Below are positions 41,588-51,835 of a stretch of 64,000 bases of DNA, in pieces (the stretch's first letter is position 1; each line of letters starts with the position of its first letter). This DNA is from Prorocentrum cordatum (Eukaryota > Sar > Dinophyceae > Prorocentrales > Prorocentraceae), in contig CAUYUJ010014613.1 in assembly GCA_963575745.1 (NCBI GenBank), positions 185,548-249,547 of the forward strand. The letters run 5' to 3'. The translations under genes and the position numbers were made by a program. The notes below the pieces were generated by a model. That model did not search any database, was not told where the DNA came from, and was given only the letters and a program-made list of their open reading frames with translations.

Positions 41588-42892
41588 ATGCCGCTCGAGT
41601 CAGCAGCCGCGCAGGCCTTGGTGGCCACCGTGCCCGAAGGCAAGTTCTTGGCCCTGTCCGGTGCCGATATGGAGAAGTGGATCCAGTTCGTCGCGGACGC
41701 AAACGAGCCCACGCGCCACCCAGAACTCTTCTACGGAAGTGTGGCGCGCCTCCTCGCGGAACACATGGGCTCGGCAGCCCCAGCGGATTATGCAGACGCG
41801 CAGATGCGCACATTTGTCATCGATGGTTTCCGCGCCGGGGCCAAGCCCTTCGAGGGAGATGGCGACACGCAGTGGAAAGACGTCAAGATCACGCCAGCGC
41901 ACGTGGCAGCTGCTTTGAAGGTGCAGAGTGCTGCCGCTGCTCTGGACAAGCGTGTCGCGGACGGGCGCCCCGCCAGTGGGCCACCAGCTGATGGCTTGGC
42001 CCAGGCCATCGAAGCCCTCGCAAAGGCAACAAAGGACAGAGAACAACCCAAGAAAGAATACTTGAGTTTCAATCTCAAGGACCGCCTTGGTGAGCTTGGT
42101 CTCAGTTGCTTGCCAAAGGATATGATCCCCTCAGAGGAGTCACTGCTTCGGTTGGAAAAGGCAAGTAAGGTTGCCCGAGAGCAGGGGAGGCTGTACATTG
42201 GCTCAGCAGAGGGCGAGGACCTGCAAACGTCGTTTCGGCCTTCGTGGTCCCGCACGCCGAAGATCGACGTCACTGTCGGCGATGGAACCTTCGAGGAGAA
42301 ATTGCGGAGCGCAATGGAGGCAAAGAAAGTCAGGTCCATGGAAGATAAGACGGCTTACCTTGGGTTTGCGACGTTCTATGGCCACATCCTCGATTGGGGT
42401 GTCAAGATGGTCCTCACGAAGGTCATCACAGCCGCCCAGTTGCTTGCTTACCAGATGGTGCTCACTCGAGTTGCTGAGGAATACGGAGGTTTTCGTGTGT
42501 GCACGCACTACGACTTGCTGCTGAAGCAGAAACTTGCCCGCGCATTGGAGCGGGAAGAAAACGATCAGATCGAGAAGCTTCTGGGCGACTTGGACAGAGA
42601 TGTGCTGGCCGACGCCAAGAACATCGCTGAGAAGCGTGTTTCAGAAGTTGCGAGGGCAGCTAATAAAGTGAGCCAGAGCTCAAGCTCGCAGCAGTCACAG
42701 GCAACACCAGGGAAGGGCACCGGCAAAGGCCCTGCCAAGAGCAAGGGGGCAACCCACCCCGCGAACGTCGGCCGCCAGGTGCGTTCCCCAGCGCGGAGGT
42801 CTCGCAGTCCGAAAGGAGGCCCCGCATCTAGCTGGAGCTCTCAGAAGTGGGACAACAAGAAGTGGGACAAGAAGTGGGACACCAAGAAGTGA
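41588..42892 (+). CDS. E4 Gag-like protein
   Basis: 434 residues from the ATG at 41588 (MPLESAAAQA), chosen by homology with E2; the frame is open upstream to 41027. The core is complete: WIQFVADANE, FYGSVARLLAEHMGS, LSFNLKDRLGELGL, IPSEESLLRLE, GRLYIGSAEGEDLQ, RPSWSRTPKIDV, GFATFYGHILDWG, EEYGG and ALEREE. The tail has SQSSSSQQSQ, Gly/Lys repeats, RRSRSPKG, and a terminal KKWD repeat (NKKWDKKWDTKK). It ends in TGA (AAG-TGA-GAG) with the frame open into RT-RH. It is closest to E2 Gag, matching the shared leader. Confidence 0.82.
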   Translation: MPLESAAAQALVATVPEGKFLALSGADMEKWIQFVADANEPTRHPELFYGSVARLLAEHMGSAAPADYADAQMRTFVIDGFRAGAKPFEGDGDTQWKDVKITPAHVAAALKVQSAAAALDKRVADGRPASGPPADGLAQAIEALAKATKDREQPKKEYLSFNLKDRLGELGLSCLPKDMIPSEESLLRLEKASKVAREQGRLYIGSAEGEDLQTSFRPSWSRTPKIDVTVGDGTFEEKLRSAMEAKKVRSMEDKTAYLGFATFYGHILDWGVKMVLTKVITAAQLLAYQMVLTRVAEEYGGFRVCTHYDLLLKQKLARALEREENDQIEKLLGDLDRDVLADAKNIAEKRVSEVARAANKVSQSSSSQQSQATPGKGTGKGPAKSKGATHPANVGRQVRSPARRSRSPKGGPASSWSSQKWDNKKWDKKWDTKK

Positions 42893-44896
42893 GAGGATTC
42901 CGGCTCAGGCCGCGAATCGTCCGAGGATCCCTCGGGCACATTTTTGAATGCGAGTGGATTTGCCACCGATTTTGACGAATTGCGAGCTGAAGTGAACAGT
43001 TTGCTGCAAGATGTACATAGACTTAGCTGCATGGCACCGAGCCATCACATAGATTGGGCGCGCGGTCTCCCTCCTAGTGCAGGTACTTTGCGCCTGCGCG
43101 GAAAGACGCAGTCGAGCGCTCTCTACGAGTGCGGGCCCAGGCGCGACCTGCATGATTTTCGCGCTTCTGCTTTAGCTTTCTGGCGCGAGCGCAAGCGTGT
43201 GACGGACAGGGAATGGCAATGGGAGTTTACCAAGCTCCCACAGCACGTGCAAGCTGTTCTAGGTCCGGATAAAACTTGCGGTTGCTGGCAGAGATGCTGG
43301 ATGCATCTGGGCATTCTGACGCCGAATTAGTGGCAGATTTGGCAGCGGGTTTTAAGCTGACCGGGGTGATTCCTCCGAGCGGCACGCTGCCGACATGTGC
43401 ACCTGACGCGCCTTTGCCTTTGGACTTGCCGTGGGCGCGCGCGCCCGCGACCAACGCGAAGTTGATTTTGAGGGCTGCTTCTTCTACCTTGATAGATGAA
43501 GAAGCGGCCGCAGCTTTGCGTGCGCAAACCGAGACTGAGGTCGCAGCAGGCAAAGCAAGGTGGGTGCCACTGTCCGCTGCTTTAGACGACGTCGTTTGCT
43601 CCCCCCGCTTTGGAGTAGACGAAGGTTGGAAAGTGAAGCGCGGCGCTGTCGTCCGGGCAGTCCGCGCCATTGATGATTTCCACGCTTCGGGAATCAACGA
43701 AGCAACCCAGGTGTCGGAGCGCATTTGTTATGATGATGTTGACACTTTGGTTGCGGTAGGCCAACTTGTCCGGCAGAACAGCCTCGGACCGCTGCGCTTG
43801 CGGAAGGATGACGTTGTCGGCGCGTATAAAACTTTGCCCATGCGGACAGTGCACTTGCCGTATGCTGTGGCTGTTACAGAAGACGCGGCGTGCACAGGCG
43901 TCGCGTTGCAGCTTTTCTCCTGCCCATTTGGGGCGCTTTCAAGTGTGCACTCCTGGCACCGCGTGGGCTTTGCGATCCAGCACGTGCTGGCGCACCTTTT
44001 TCGCATATTCTATCCACGCTTTGTTGATGAACGAGGCCAAGAGCGTCACAGCTGCCAGCGACGCAACTGTTCTCGGCATCCACGTCGTGTTGGATGAAGA
44101 AGGAGAGCAGTTCGTGTTCACGGTGCCAAGTCAGAAATGCTCTCAATGGGTTGCAGAAATTGAAGCAATCCTAGCTGCAGGCGTGCTCACACCAGCAGCG
44201 GCGCAGAAACTGGCTGGCAAATTGAGCTGGGGGGCGACTATAGTGTTTGGCAAAAGCGCGAGGGTTTACCTCGCAGCTTTGTTTCACCATTCGGCGCGGC
44301 GGTCGTCGAGGCTGTCTTCGCGTTTGCGCCGCGCTCTGCAATGGTGGCTGCGTTTTCTGCATTCGGAGCCTCGCCGTGCAATTCCCTATGCGCCATCGTT
44401 GCGTCCGCGTGTCATTTTGTACACCGATGCAGCGGGGTGTGGGGCTCTCGCGTGGGTGCTGGCGCACGATGATTTTAAAGTTTTTGCTCGTGCTTGGGTG
44501 CCCCGGTGGCTTCGCAATAGGGTGAAGCCTCGCCGACAGCAAATCGGCACGTGGGAGCTGATAGCCGCGGTGTGTGGATTATGGCACGCTTTCTCGCAAC
44601 TGCCACAGGCGCTGGAGATTTTTCTTTTCGTGGATTCCAATCCAGCGTTGGGCGCGCTCGTCAGGGGCACGTCGCGGCAGGTCGACTGGAACGCGTTAGT
44701 GACATCGATCTGGTTTGCTGCGGCGCAGCGAGCCGACATTCTCTGTCCGTTCAGAGTGCCGTCGGCCCAAAATTTAGCAGACGCCCCGTCTCGCGCCCAC
44801 GAAGACCCTGCAAAACTTGATGTTTTATTCGAGCTGGGTTTCAAGGAAACCCAGTGGCAGTGGCCAGAGTGCGGGGTGTGGGACGAGCTGCGGTGA
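42893..44896 (+). pseudogene. E4 reverse transcriptase / RNase H, inactivated
   Basis: The frame is open straight after the gag TGA (linker EDSGSGRESSEDPSG), then HIDWARGLP and FWRERKRVTDREW. Loss of one A near 43272 shifts the frame at VLGPDK. It continues in the next frame with LRLLAEMLDASG, AVRAIDDFHASGIN, KDDVVGAYKTLP and SCPFGALSSV up to YPRFVD. There a deletion of roughly 120 bp with a frame change removes the second catalytic Asp and the segment up to AKSVTAASDATVLG. The RNase H part is preserved: YTDAAG, WELIAAVC, FVDSNPAL, LADAPSR. The RT is therefore dead even though RNase H is readable. Confidence 0.85.
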
Positions 44897-44921
44897 GAGA
44901 GTTGTCGCGAGTGCAAAAAAG

Positions 44922-45199
44922 ATACCTGTGTGGGCGCTCCAGAGGTCCAGAGGTTCTGGCGTTTTCGGCAGGTTCCCCTGGGCCCTGACGGTGGCCCCAA
45001 CAGTTGCCCCGGCAGGTCTGTGTTGTGGTCGCCCCTACTGGTTGCCCCAGCAGTTGCCCCAGCGGTTGCCCCAGCAAGTTGGGCAACCCAGTGTCTTTGT
45101 GTGTTTCTGTCTCTTCGTTGTGTTCCTGGTAGGCAGGCTTCTGACGCTGCAGGCACCAATAGGACTCCAATGGAGACCCCTTCATGGCCCAACAGGTAT
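44922..45199. mobile_element. Candidate MITE in the E4 RT-YR spacer
   Basis: About 278 bp bounded by inverted ATACCTGTGTGGGC (left) and GCCCAACAGGTAT (right). It lies in a spacer of 406 bp, against 117 bp in E2, so something of this size has been added. The interior has repeated GTTGCCCCAGC. Flanks are A-rich on the left and T-rich on the right; no clean target duplication is visible. Confidence 0.45.
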
Positions 45200-45302
45200 T
45201 TTTACCGACGAACAGCGCCCGTGGGGACCCGCGCCGGAGCGAGGGGTGGTGACGGCCTTGGGGCGGGCCTGTCAGTAGCCGCGGGGGCCCAAGCGTTTTG
45301 CT

Positions 45303-46854
45303 ATGGCCTTGCAGTTCATCAATGCTTCCCGCCGCCGTTGCCGGGGCGACGAGGAACAACCTTGCGTGCAGGGCGTGGAGATCCCGTCGGACCTCAGCGA
45401 GTGGTTCCACAGCGTTCTGGCTGGGACACCACCGTCGTGCCACCCGCCGTCGGCCAACCTAGTGTTGCAAGCTTTGGCAGACAACGGCGCGGTTCACGGG
45501 AGCGACTTCCACGGCACGGCGCTGGACGAGTTGCGGGGGATATGGCCCCCCCCTAGCTGGGCTATCCGACGAGCTTCTGCGAGCAATGATGTAGCACGCG
45601 TCCAGGTGTCGTAGTTCAGCAGTTGCACTTGCGCCTGCGCATACCCGTGCCGCCAGCGGCGCCAAACGGTGCAGGCTGGCGGAGGAGTGCAGCGTGCCGG
45701 CGCCGACGCTGGCACGGCGGTCCGCGGGGCCTACCGCTGGCGAAATTTCGGCAGCCGTTGAAGTATTGGCGCAGGCGCGTGCCCAGAGAATGGCGCCGCC
45801 AGCAGAGGCTCTTGCTCGGGCCATTTCTGTTGTATGCAGAGTGGATGGTCCTCTGTTGCCGCCCGTCGCTGCGGAGTTGGCTCTTCCATCAAGTCGTGCA
45901 ATTTGGCTGGCGCAAGTCCCTGCGGAGACACGCGCGCCCATTCTACGGAACCAGTTGTTGCTTCAGGAATTGGAGAACTGGAGACAGAGTGGGGCGGGGT
46001 ATGCGTCCGCCATCCGCTTGCGGGGCAAACTCGCAGCGGCGACGGAGGTGCCAGAGTGGCCGCCTGACCAGGTAGTGCTGGCAGCGCTGGCGTTCGCCGT
46101 GCCGCGCGCTTCCACGCTTTCCCGGTATTGCTCCCACCTGCAGTCTACGTTGCGGCTTCTACAGACGCCTCTGGGGGCTCTTGCTGACACGAGTGCCCTC
46201 GTCAGGGGCGCCATGAAAAGCCACGGTGCGGTGCCTCGTTTCAAGGCCAGCGCGTCGGCGAAGCAGGTGCAGGAGCTTGCTGAGTACGCTCGGGACGTGC
46301 TGCATGACGCGGAACTGGCCGACAGCTGGGTGGTGGCCAGACATTTCACGTTGCGCTACGGGTGTGAAGTGTTGAAGCTCGGGACGTCTGTATTGCATTC
46401 TGAGATAGTGTGCCGTGCGCGCGGAGGCACGCCAGAGGTCACGATAATATTCCACAAGCGGAAAATGCAGGACAGAGCAGTTCATGTGGTGAGGCAGTGC
46501 GTGTGCCGAGCGTGTGGTCCAGCATTGTGTGGGGTGTGCGTCCTGCGCAGACGCAGTGAGGGCAGGCCGTGCTTCCCAACGTTGCGTTACGAGAATGCCT
46601 TAGCAGCCCTCAAAACCTCAGCGTTGGCGCTCGGCTTCCCGCGCGGAGCAGAATGGGGAACCCACTGCTTCCGCCGAGGGTGGGCCAACGATGCTCTACG
46701 GCAGGGCGGTGTGCCCGCGTTGTTTCACCCAGGTGGCTGGCGCGGATTAGCCGCGTTTGGCTACGCATCAGCGCAGACGAAAGGGGAAGTCGTGGCCGCA
46801 AAGTGGGCCGCTGATTTTTCGGATTCGTCAGACATCGGCGTCGTGGACTGTTGA
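45303..46854 (+). pseudogene. E4 tyrosine recombinase with frameshift and nonsense codon
   Basis: Starts at the ATG at 45303 (MALQFINASR), aligned with E2 YR. In a run of eight C (45546-45553) the frame changes. In the continuing frame there is one TAG at 45592-45594. From about 45620 to 46854 it is open and complete: YASAIRLRGK, PLGALADTS, LRYGCEV (Arg), FHKRKM (Lys), THCFRRGW (His, Arg), GGWRG (Trp) and FGYAS (Tyr). The Cys cluster CVC, seven residues, CGVC is present. The catalytic half is intact, but a full-length protein cannot be made without both lesions being bypassed. Confidence 0.82.
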
Positions 46855-46972
46855 AAGGAAAAAAAATGATTCTGCCGCGTCGAGGACAGCGCTTTTCCAA
46901 CGGGCGCGTGTGTGTAGGTTCGGGCCGCCGACATTGGGGTCCGGAGTGACGGGCGAGTCGAGCCTCAACAAT

Positions 46973-47077
46973 GGGCAGCCTCGCTTGGGGGCTTGCTCGC
47001 CCGTCACGCCGGCAGCGTCTTTTCCGCTGTCCCAATGCAGGCGCGCCCACCCCAACGGAGGCAGTGAGAAGATTTTC
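46973..47077 (+). repeat. E4 split direct repeat B1
   Basis: 105 bp, nearly identical to 47523-47627, ending GAGAAGATTTTC. The B1/A2 joint is GATTTTC, 29 bp with an AAAG/CTTT and CCCC/GGGG hairpin, then GAAAATC. Confidence 0.87.
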
Positions 47078-47522
47078 TTACCCCCTAAAGGTTCTTTCGT
47101 GGGGAGGAAAATCGGCGTTTCGGCCGTAGTTTCCCACGGTTGGCCGTTTGGTCCGTTTGGGGAGTTTCATGGTTTCCTCATGGCCTGGTTGGCTCCAGTA
47201 GGAGCGGCGGCGTTGGCGCGTGTCGTCGGGGTTTTGTGGTTTGCCGCCCGGCGCGGGGGCGGGGTAGCAAGTTCCCGGCGTCCTCGTCGCCACGTTCGCC
47301 GTGGCTACGCAGGCGCGCTCCTGGCTGACTTGGTCTGTCCAGTGCGCGTGCCTCGTCTGTCCCTGCGGGGTGTGCCGCGGCTCTCTGCCGGGCTGGGGCT
47401 CTGGGCCCCGGCGGCTTTGATGCTGCCGCTTTTGCCCTCCCGCCCTCCCTGGTCTGGTGGGTGTGGTTCGCTGCTGGCCGCACAGGCAGCGGTGTCTGGT
47501 TGGGGCGTGGGTTCGGCGTGTC
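47078..47522 (+). repeat. E4 split direct repeat A2
   Basis: Between B1 and B2. Positions 47242-47378 match A1 at 29360-29496. Confidence 0.82.
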
Positions 47523-47627
47523 GGGCAGCCTCGCTTGGGGGCTTGCTCGCCCGTCACGCCGGCAGCGTCTTCTCCGCTGTCCCAATGCAGGCGCGCCCAC
47601 CCCAACGGAGGCAGTGAGAAGATTTTC
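47523..47627 (+). repeat. E4 split direct repeat B2
   Basis: 105-bp 3' end of E4. The next base belongs to the E3 RT-YR spacer. Confidence 0.87.
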
Positions 47628-47662
47628 TGCACTGCTCAGTAGTCATTTAAGCGCAAGCTGGC

Positions 47663-49192
47663 ATGTTGGATTTCATTGCGCGCACTCGTGAGGTCCACGC
47701 TGCGCTGCCTCCTGCTGCCGCGCAGGCTGCTGAAGGGTCTCCTGGTGCTGAGGGCGCTCCCAGCAATATTGCCGCGGCTCCCACTCTGTTCCACAGCCTC
47801 ATTCGGCAAGTGGCGTCTGCGAGTCCGCCAGGGCCAGCTGCAGACGTTCTGCACGCGGAGCTTCTCCGCGCCGGCGCCGACGGCGCGGCCGATTTCGATG
47901 GCTTGTCAGTGGAAGACGCGCAGGAGATCTGGCAGCCCCTGGCAGCTTGCTCGAGGCAGTTTGTGGCACGGTTTCTGCAGCTGTGCCAGGTGCAGGTGGC
48001 CAGGCCAGTTCGGCAGTCAGAGGCCTTGTCCAGCACAGTTGTCGGGGCAACGTCATTGCTAGTTTCGCAGGTGCAGCCTCAGGGTCGTGCCCAGTCCCCC
48101 ACTCGGGATGCGCGCGGGCAGGCTGCGCTCGCTCTCGCTGCCCGGGCGCGGCGTGAAAGACAACCCCTTCCCCCAAAAGTGGGTGCTGAGGCTATCAGAG
48201 ATCTGGCCCGGATGGCAGATTACCCCGCTGCTGGTGTCAACCTGCTGCCCCGTGCGGCTGCCAAGCGAGCGCGCGGTCAGGCGGCAGTGCAAGCGAATTT
48301 CGAGGAGCGTGCGACTTGGCTGGAATTCTGCAATTGGAGGAGGAGTGCTTCGTCGCATGCAGCTGCAGTTGAACTTTGGGGCGAGGCTGCTGCTCTGGCG
48401 GGCGTGCAGCCGCGGCCGCCACAATACCCGGCTGCGTGCGTTTTCAGCACGTTCTTTCGCAATAGTGCATCCCTGGGGAGATATTGTTCGCATGTTCGTT
48501 CTGTGCTGGCGCTGCAACGTGCTCCACTTGGCGATTTGGCGGACACTAGCCGGCTCGTGCGAGGAGCAGAAAAGGCGTGTGAACGGCCGACCCGCCCCAG
48601 AGTGTGGGCCACAGCTGCCAAAACAATAGCCTTGACCACGTGGGCGAGAGCAGCAGGCCGCCAAGACATAGCACGGTCGTGGGTGGTTGCCAGGCATTTT
48701 TGCCTTCGGTATTCGTCTTAGTGCTTGGCGCTTGGAACAGAGACAGCGCCGTTCCGCATCGAGAGCGCTGGCTCCAGGGTGTCAGTCGTGATCATCTTCC
48801 CGCGGAGAAAGTGCTACAGTGCGCCAGTGGAGGTGACTCGGAGATGCGCTTGCGCTGCCAGTCGTTTGCCTCTCTGCGGCGTTTGCGCTCTCAGCGAAGC
48901 AGCCGCGCAGAATGCAGCGCCCTTCAGCGGGATCAGGTATCCAGAAGCACTCGGGTTTTTGAAAGCTGGGGCGGCCGCGCTCGGGTACCCAGACGCCGCG
49001 GCATGGGGGGCTCACGCATTCCGCCGAGGTTTCGCCGATGACGCCTTGCGCGCGGGGGGCCCGTCAGCATTGTTCTGGTCTGGAGGCTGGAAAGGACTGG
49101 CCGCGTTTGGCTACACGACAGCGCGGTCGCGAGGTGCTGTGGCCGCGGCCGATTGGCTGGTGCAGTATTCTGATTCGAGTGGTGAGGACTGA
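47663..49192 (+). pseudogene. E3 tyrosine recombinase with one in-frame TAG
   Basis: From the ATG at 47663 (MLDFIARTRE) the frame is open for 509 codons except for a TAG at 48719-48721. The stop falls right after the catalytic LRYSS. E2 and E4 have Glu at that place (LRFASEV, LRYGCEV), so one substitution could explain it. Other residues are intact: Lys in PRRKC, HxxR in AHAFRRGF, Trp in GGWKG and Tyr in FGYTT, plus the CAC, seven residues, CGVC cluster. The gene belongs with the gag and RT-RH at 25547-29005; E4 separates them. Its start is only 36 bp from the E4 edge. Readthrough of the TAG is possible but unsupported. Confidence 0.83.
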
Positions 49193-49288
49193 CGCGTGCC
49201 TGTTTGCGTGCAGAGGGCCTTTTGCGAGTGGTGCAAAACAGGCCCGCGCGCTTGCGCGCATTGTCCGCGAGCCCTTCCTGGATTTATT

Positions 49289-49402
49289 GGGCCTCTGGTG
49301 ATTTCCAGTCAGGGCCTCCCGGCGGCGCCGTTCTCGCTTGCCACATGCTGGCGCGGGGGCGCCGGCCGTTAACGGAGAGAAGGCACGCCCGCAAAGATTT
49401 TC
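49289..49402 (+). repeat. E3 split direct repeat B1
   Basis: 114 bp, nearly identical to 49898-50011. It contains the palindrome CCGTTAACGG and ends GCAAAGATTTTC. Confidence 0.88.
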
Positions 49403-49897
49403 ATAGCTCGCAAACCGCGTAGCGGTTTGCGGGGCAGGAAAATCTGCAGGGCGGAGCTGCACTAATCTCTATGCCTCCCTGCTTCTCTGGTTCCCCTGGG
49501 TCGCGCCCGTGGCCTGGTTGCCCCCAACAGGGGGCTGCGGCTCACACGCCTGGGCGGCCTCGCCTCCCGTCCGCCTCGCTCTTCTTCTTCTTCGCTGTCG
49601 TCGGCTGGCTGGTTGGTTGGTTGATTGGCCAGGGGGGAGCTGGCTCGCTGGCGGTGCTAGCCCCCTAGCGGGAGCAGTCCCGCTGGTGCTTGCGCGAGCG
49701 AGTCCGTGCTGACTCTGGGCCGCGGCCTGCCCTCATGGGCGTCGGTCTGTCGCCGCAGAAGGATGCCCTTTTTCCCAGGGCGTGCGCGCAGGCATCTGGC
49801 CTCCTGCTCTTGCCGCTGGGGGTGCTATTGTGTTCTTGTCCCACCCTCAGCCGCCCTAGTGCACTGCAGTGTGCTGTTGCCGGCGCTCCTGCCGGGA
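49403..49897 (+). repeat. E3 split direct repeat A2
   Basis: 49403-49840 matches A1 (24137-24519). The B1/A2 joint is GATTTTC, 35 bp with a perfect 10-bp hairpin, GAAAATC. Confidence 0.88.
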
Positions 49898-50011
49898 GGG
49901 CCTCTGGTGATTTCCAGTCAGGGCCTCCCGGCGGCGCCGTTCTCGCTTGCCACATGCTGGCGCGGGGGCGCCGGCCGTTAACGGAGAGAAGGCACGCCCG
50001 CAAAGATTTTC
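49898..50011 (+). repeat. E3 split direct repeat B2
   Basis: 114-bp 3' end of E3. Next to it R1b resumes (CGAGGCTTACC). Confidence 0.88.
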
Positions 50012-50292
50012 CGAGGCTTACCCACGCTCCTCGTCGCCACAGCCCGCGTTCCTCGTCGCCGAAGCGTCCGTTGTCCTCGTCGCTTGAGCTTCCTCGAGGA
50101 AGCAGCGTCGAAAGGTAGTCGATTATTGCCGCTCCTCGTCGCCTTGACCGCTGGGAGTGTCGTCCTGCCGCTCTTGCACAGCCATGTCCGCCGACTTGGG
50201 GACCTCTGGCTTGCCACGCCTACCGACTTGGAGGCCTCTGGCGCCAAGCCCGCCGACTTGGGGGCCTCTGGCATGGGTCTCTGCCTTTTTTC
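50012..50292 (+). mobile_element. R1b repeat element, right part
   Basis: Continues R from ..GGGGTTT at 24134. It has the CCTCGTCGCC and CCGACTTGGGG blocks of R1a and stops in a TTTTTTC run (50287-50292) where E6 begins. Confidence 0.75.
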
Positions 50293-50860
50293 ATCGCCCC
50301 TGAATCGTGCAGCGGTTTGGGGGGCAGGAAAATCTCCAGGAGGACTCGAGTGGTCTCCTCGCTTCCTGGCCTCGGTGGCCTCAGGGGAATCGCGCTGGTT
50401 CACTGCCTGGCAGTGCCCCCGTGGCGCGGCGGATCGTTGTGCTTACAGCCGGTGGCCGCGTGCGGCTGGTGGATTTGGGCGTGGGGATGCTACGCCACTT
50501 GCCCTTCTCCTCCCTCTGGCCGCGAGTGCGCGAGGATAACCGCGCCTTTGGCTGGCGGTGGCAGTGGTGCCCCTGCGCGGGTACGGGCGCGCCTGGCCGT
50601 GCTCTTGGGCGCTCGGGTTGCGTCTCGTGCTCCTCGTCGCCGCTGCCCTTCCTCGTCGCCTTCCTGGCTCCGTCCGTGCATTCTGGAGCTTAGGGCGTTG
50701 CTGGTGCTCCTCGTCGCCACGGCTCCTCGTCGCCACGGGCCTCCTCATCGCCACGGTTCCTCGTCGCCACGGGCCTCCTCGTCGCCACCGCCACCCGGGG
50801 CCACTGCCGCTCCTGGGTTCTCGTTGCCACTCGGCCGCGTGCGCGGCGCAGGCTGCTTTG
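50293..50860 (+). repeat. E6 A1-like 5' region
   Basis: The junction signature TTTTTTC, 35 bp, GAAAATC starts it. The 3' part (50630-50790) is a CTCGTCGCCACGG short repeat. A2 is outside the window, so the A1 limits are unknown. ORFs here are repeat-driven. Confidence 0.55.
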
Positions 50861-51835
50861 TAACAGCTCTGCGGGAGGCTGCTCTGCAGGCCCTGCGGGA
50901 GGCCAGTGCCGCAACAGTCCTGCGGGAGACTGCTCTGCGTGTCTTGTTCGGTCGCCCGTGCAGCGTGGCGCAGGGGCCCCAGTGGCTGCTGCGCGTGGCC
51001 CTGTGGTCGGTGGCGCAACAGCCCTGCGGGAGGCTGCTCTGCAGGCCCTGCGGGAGGCCAGTGCAGCAACAGTCCTGCGGGAGACTGCTCTGCGTGTCTT
51101 GTTCGGTTGCCCGTGCAGCGTGGCGCAGGGGCCCCAGTGGCTGCTGCGCGTGGTCCTGTGGTCGGTGGCGCAACAGCCCTGCGGGAGGCTGCTCTGCAGG
51201 CCCTGCGGGAGGCCAGTGCCGCAACAGTCCTGCGGGAGACTGCTCTGCTTGGCTTGTTCGGTTGCCCGTGCAACGTGGCGCAGGGCCCCGGTGGCTGCTG
51301 TGCGTGGTCCTGTGGTCGGTGGCGCAACAGCCCTGCGGGAGGCTGCTTTGCAGGCCCTTCGGGATGCCAGTGCCAACAGTCCTGCGGGAGGCTGTTCGGC
51401 ATGTCTTGTTCGGTTGCCCGTGCAGCGTGGCGCAGGGGCCCCGGTGGCTGCTGCGCGTGGTCCTGTGGTCTGTGGCGCAACAGCCTTCCGGGAGGCTGCT
51501 TTGCAGGCCCTTCGGGAGGCCGGTGCCGCAACAGTCCTGCGGGGGCTATTCGGCATGTTTTGTTCGGTTGCCCGTGCAGCGTGGCGCAGGCGCCCTAGGG
51601 GCTGCTGCGCGTGGTCCTGTGGTCTGTGGCGCAACAGCCCTGCGGGAGGCTGCTCTGCAGGCCGTGCGGGAGGCCAGTGCCGCAACAGTCCTGCAGGTGG
51701 CTGCTCTGCTTGTCTTGTTCGGTTGCCCGGGCAGCGTGGCGTGGGTGCCCCGGGGGAGGCTGCCCCCGTGGTCCTGTGGTCCGTGGTGCAACAGTCCTGT
51801 AGGAGGCTGCTCTGCAGGCCGTGGCGCATCATTGC
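50861..51835 (+). repeat. E6 leader array, about 155-bp unit
   Basis: About six copies of a 154-156-bp unit containing CCCTGCGGGAGGCTGCTCTG, CAACAGTCCTGCGGGAG, TTGTTCGGTTGCCCGTGCAG and CTGTGGTCGGTGGCGCAACA. Starts are near 50866, 51020, 51174, 51330, 51482 and 51633. Long ORFs in two strands follow the period and are not genes. Confidence 0.88.

Larger units (their letters stand above)
29045..47627 (+). mobile_element. E4: DIRS-like YR retroelement nested in E3 and interrupted by E5
   Basis: Inserted in the E3 RT-YR spacer. The left edge is placed at about 29034-29045, by analogy with the E2 spacer, which has the same GGAAAAAA-GTGCA context. The right edge is the end of B2 at 47627 (GATTTTC, then TGCACTGCTC). 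Order: A1 (matching part 29360-29496), tandem array (split by E5), leader, gag, degenerate RT-RH, YR, B1 (46973-47077), A2 (47078-47522), B2 (47523-47627). Only 137 bp of A1 match A2, so the left end has been altered. The coding region is dead. Confidence 0.8.
24137..50011 (+). mobile_element. E3: DIRS-like YR retroelement, split by a nested 18.6-kb insertion
   Basis: Order: A1 (24137-24519), minisatellite, leader, gag (25547-26794), RT-RH (to 29005), [E4 and E5 inserted], YR (47663-49192), B1 (49289-49402), A2 (49403-49897), B2 (49898-50011). A1 lies beside this gag and A2 beside this YR, and they match. That shows the two halves belong to one element. The sum without the insert is about 7.3 kb. 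The only disabling changes seen besides the insertion are one in-frame TAG in YR and a 55-bp length difference between A1 and A2. Confidence 0.85.

Noticed and set aside
49289-50011. Long terminal repeats of an LTR retrotransposon
   Set aside because: The interleaved order B1-A2-B2 with A1 at the far end, the YR gene, the missing integrase and protease, and no target duplication fit split direct repeats instead.
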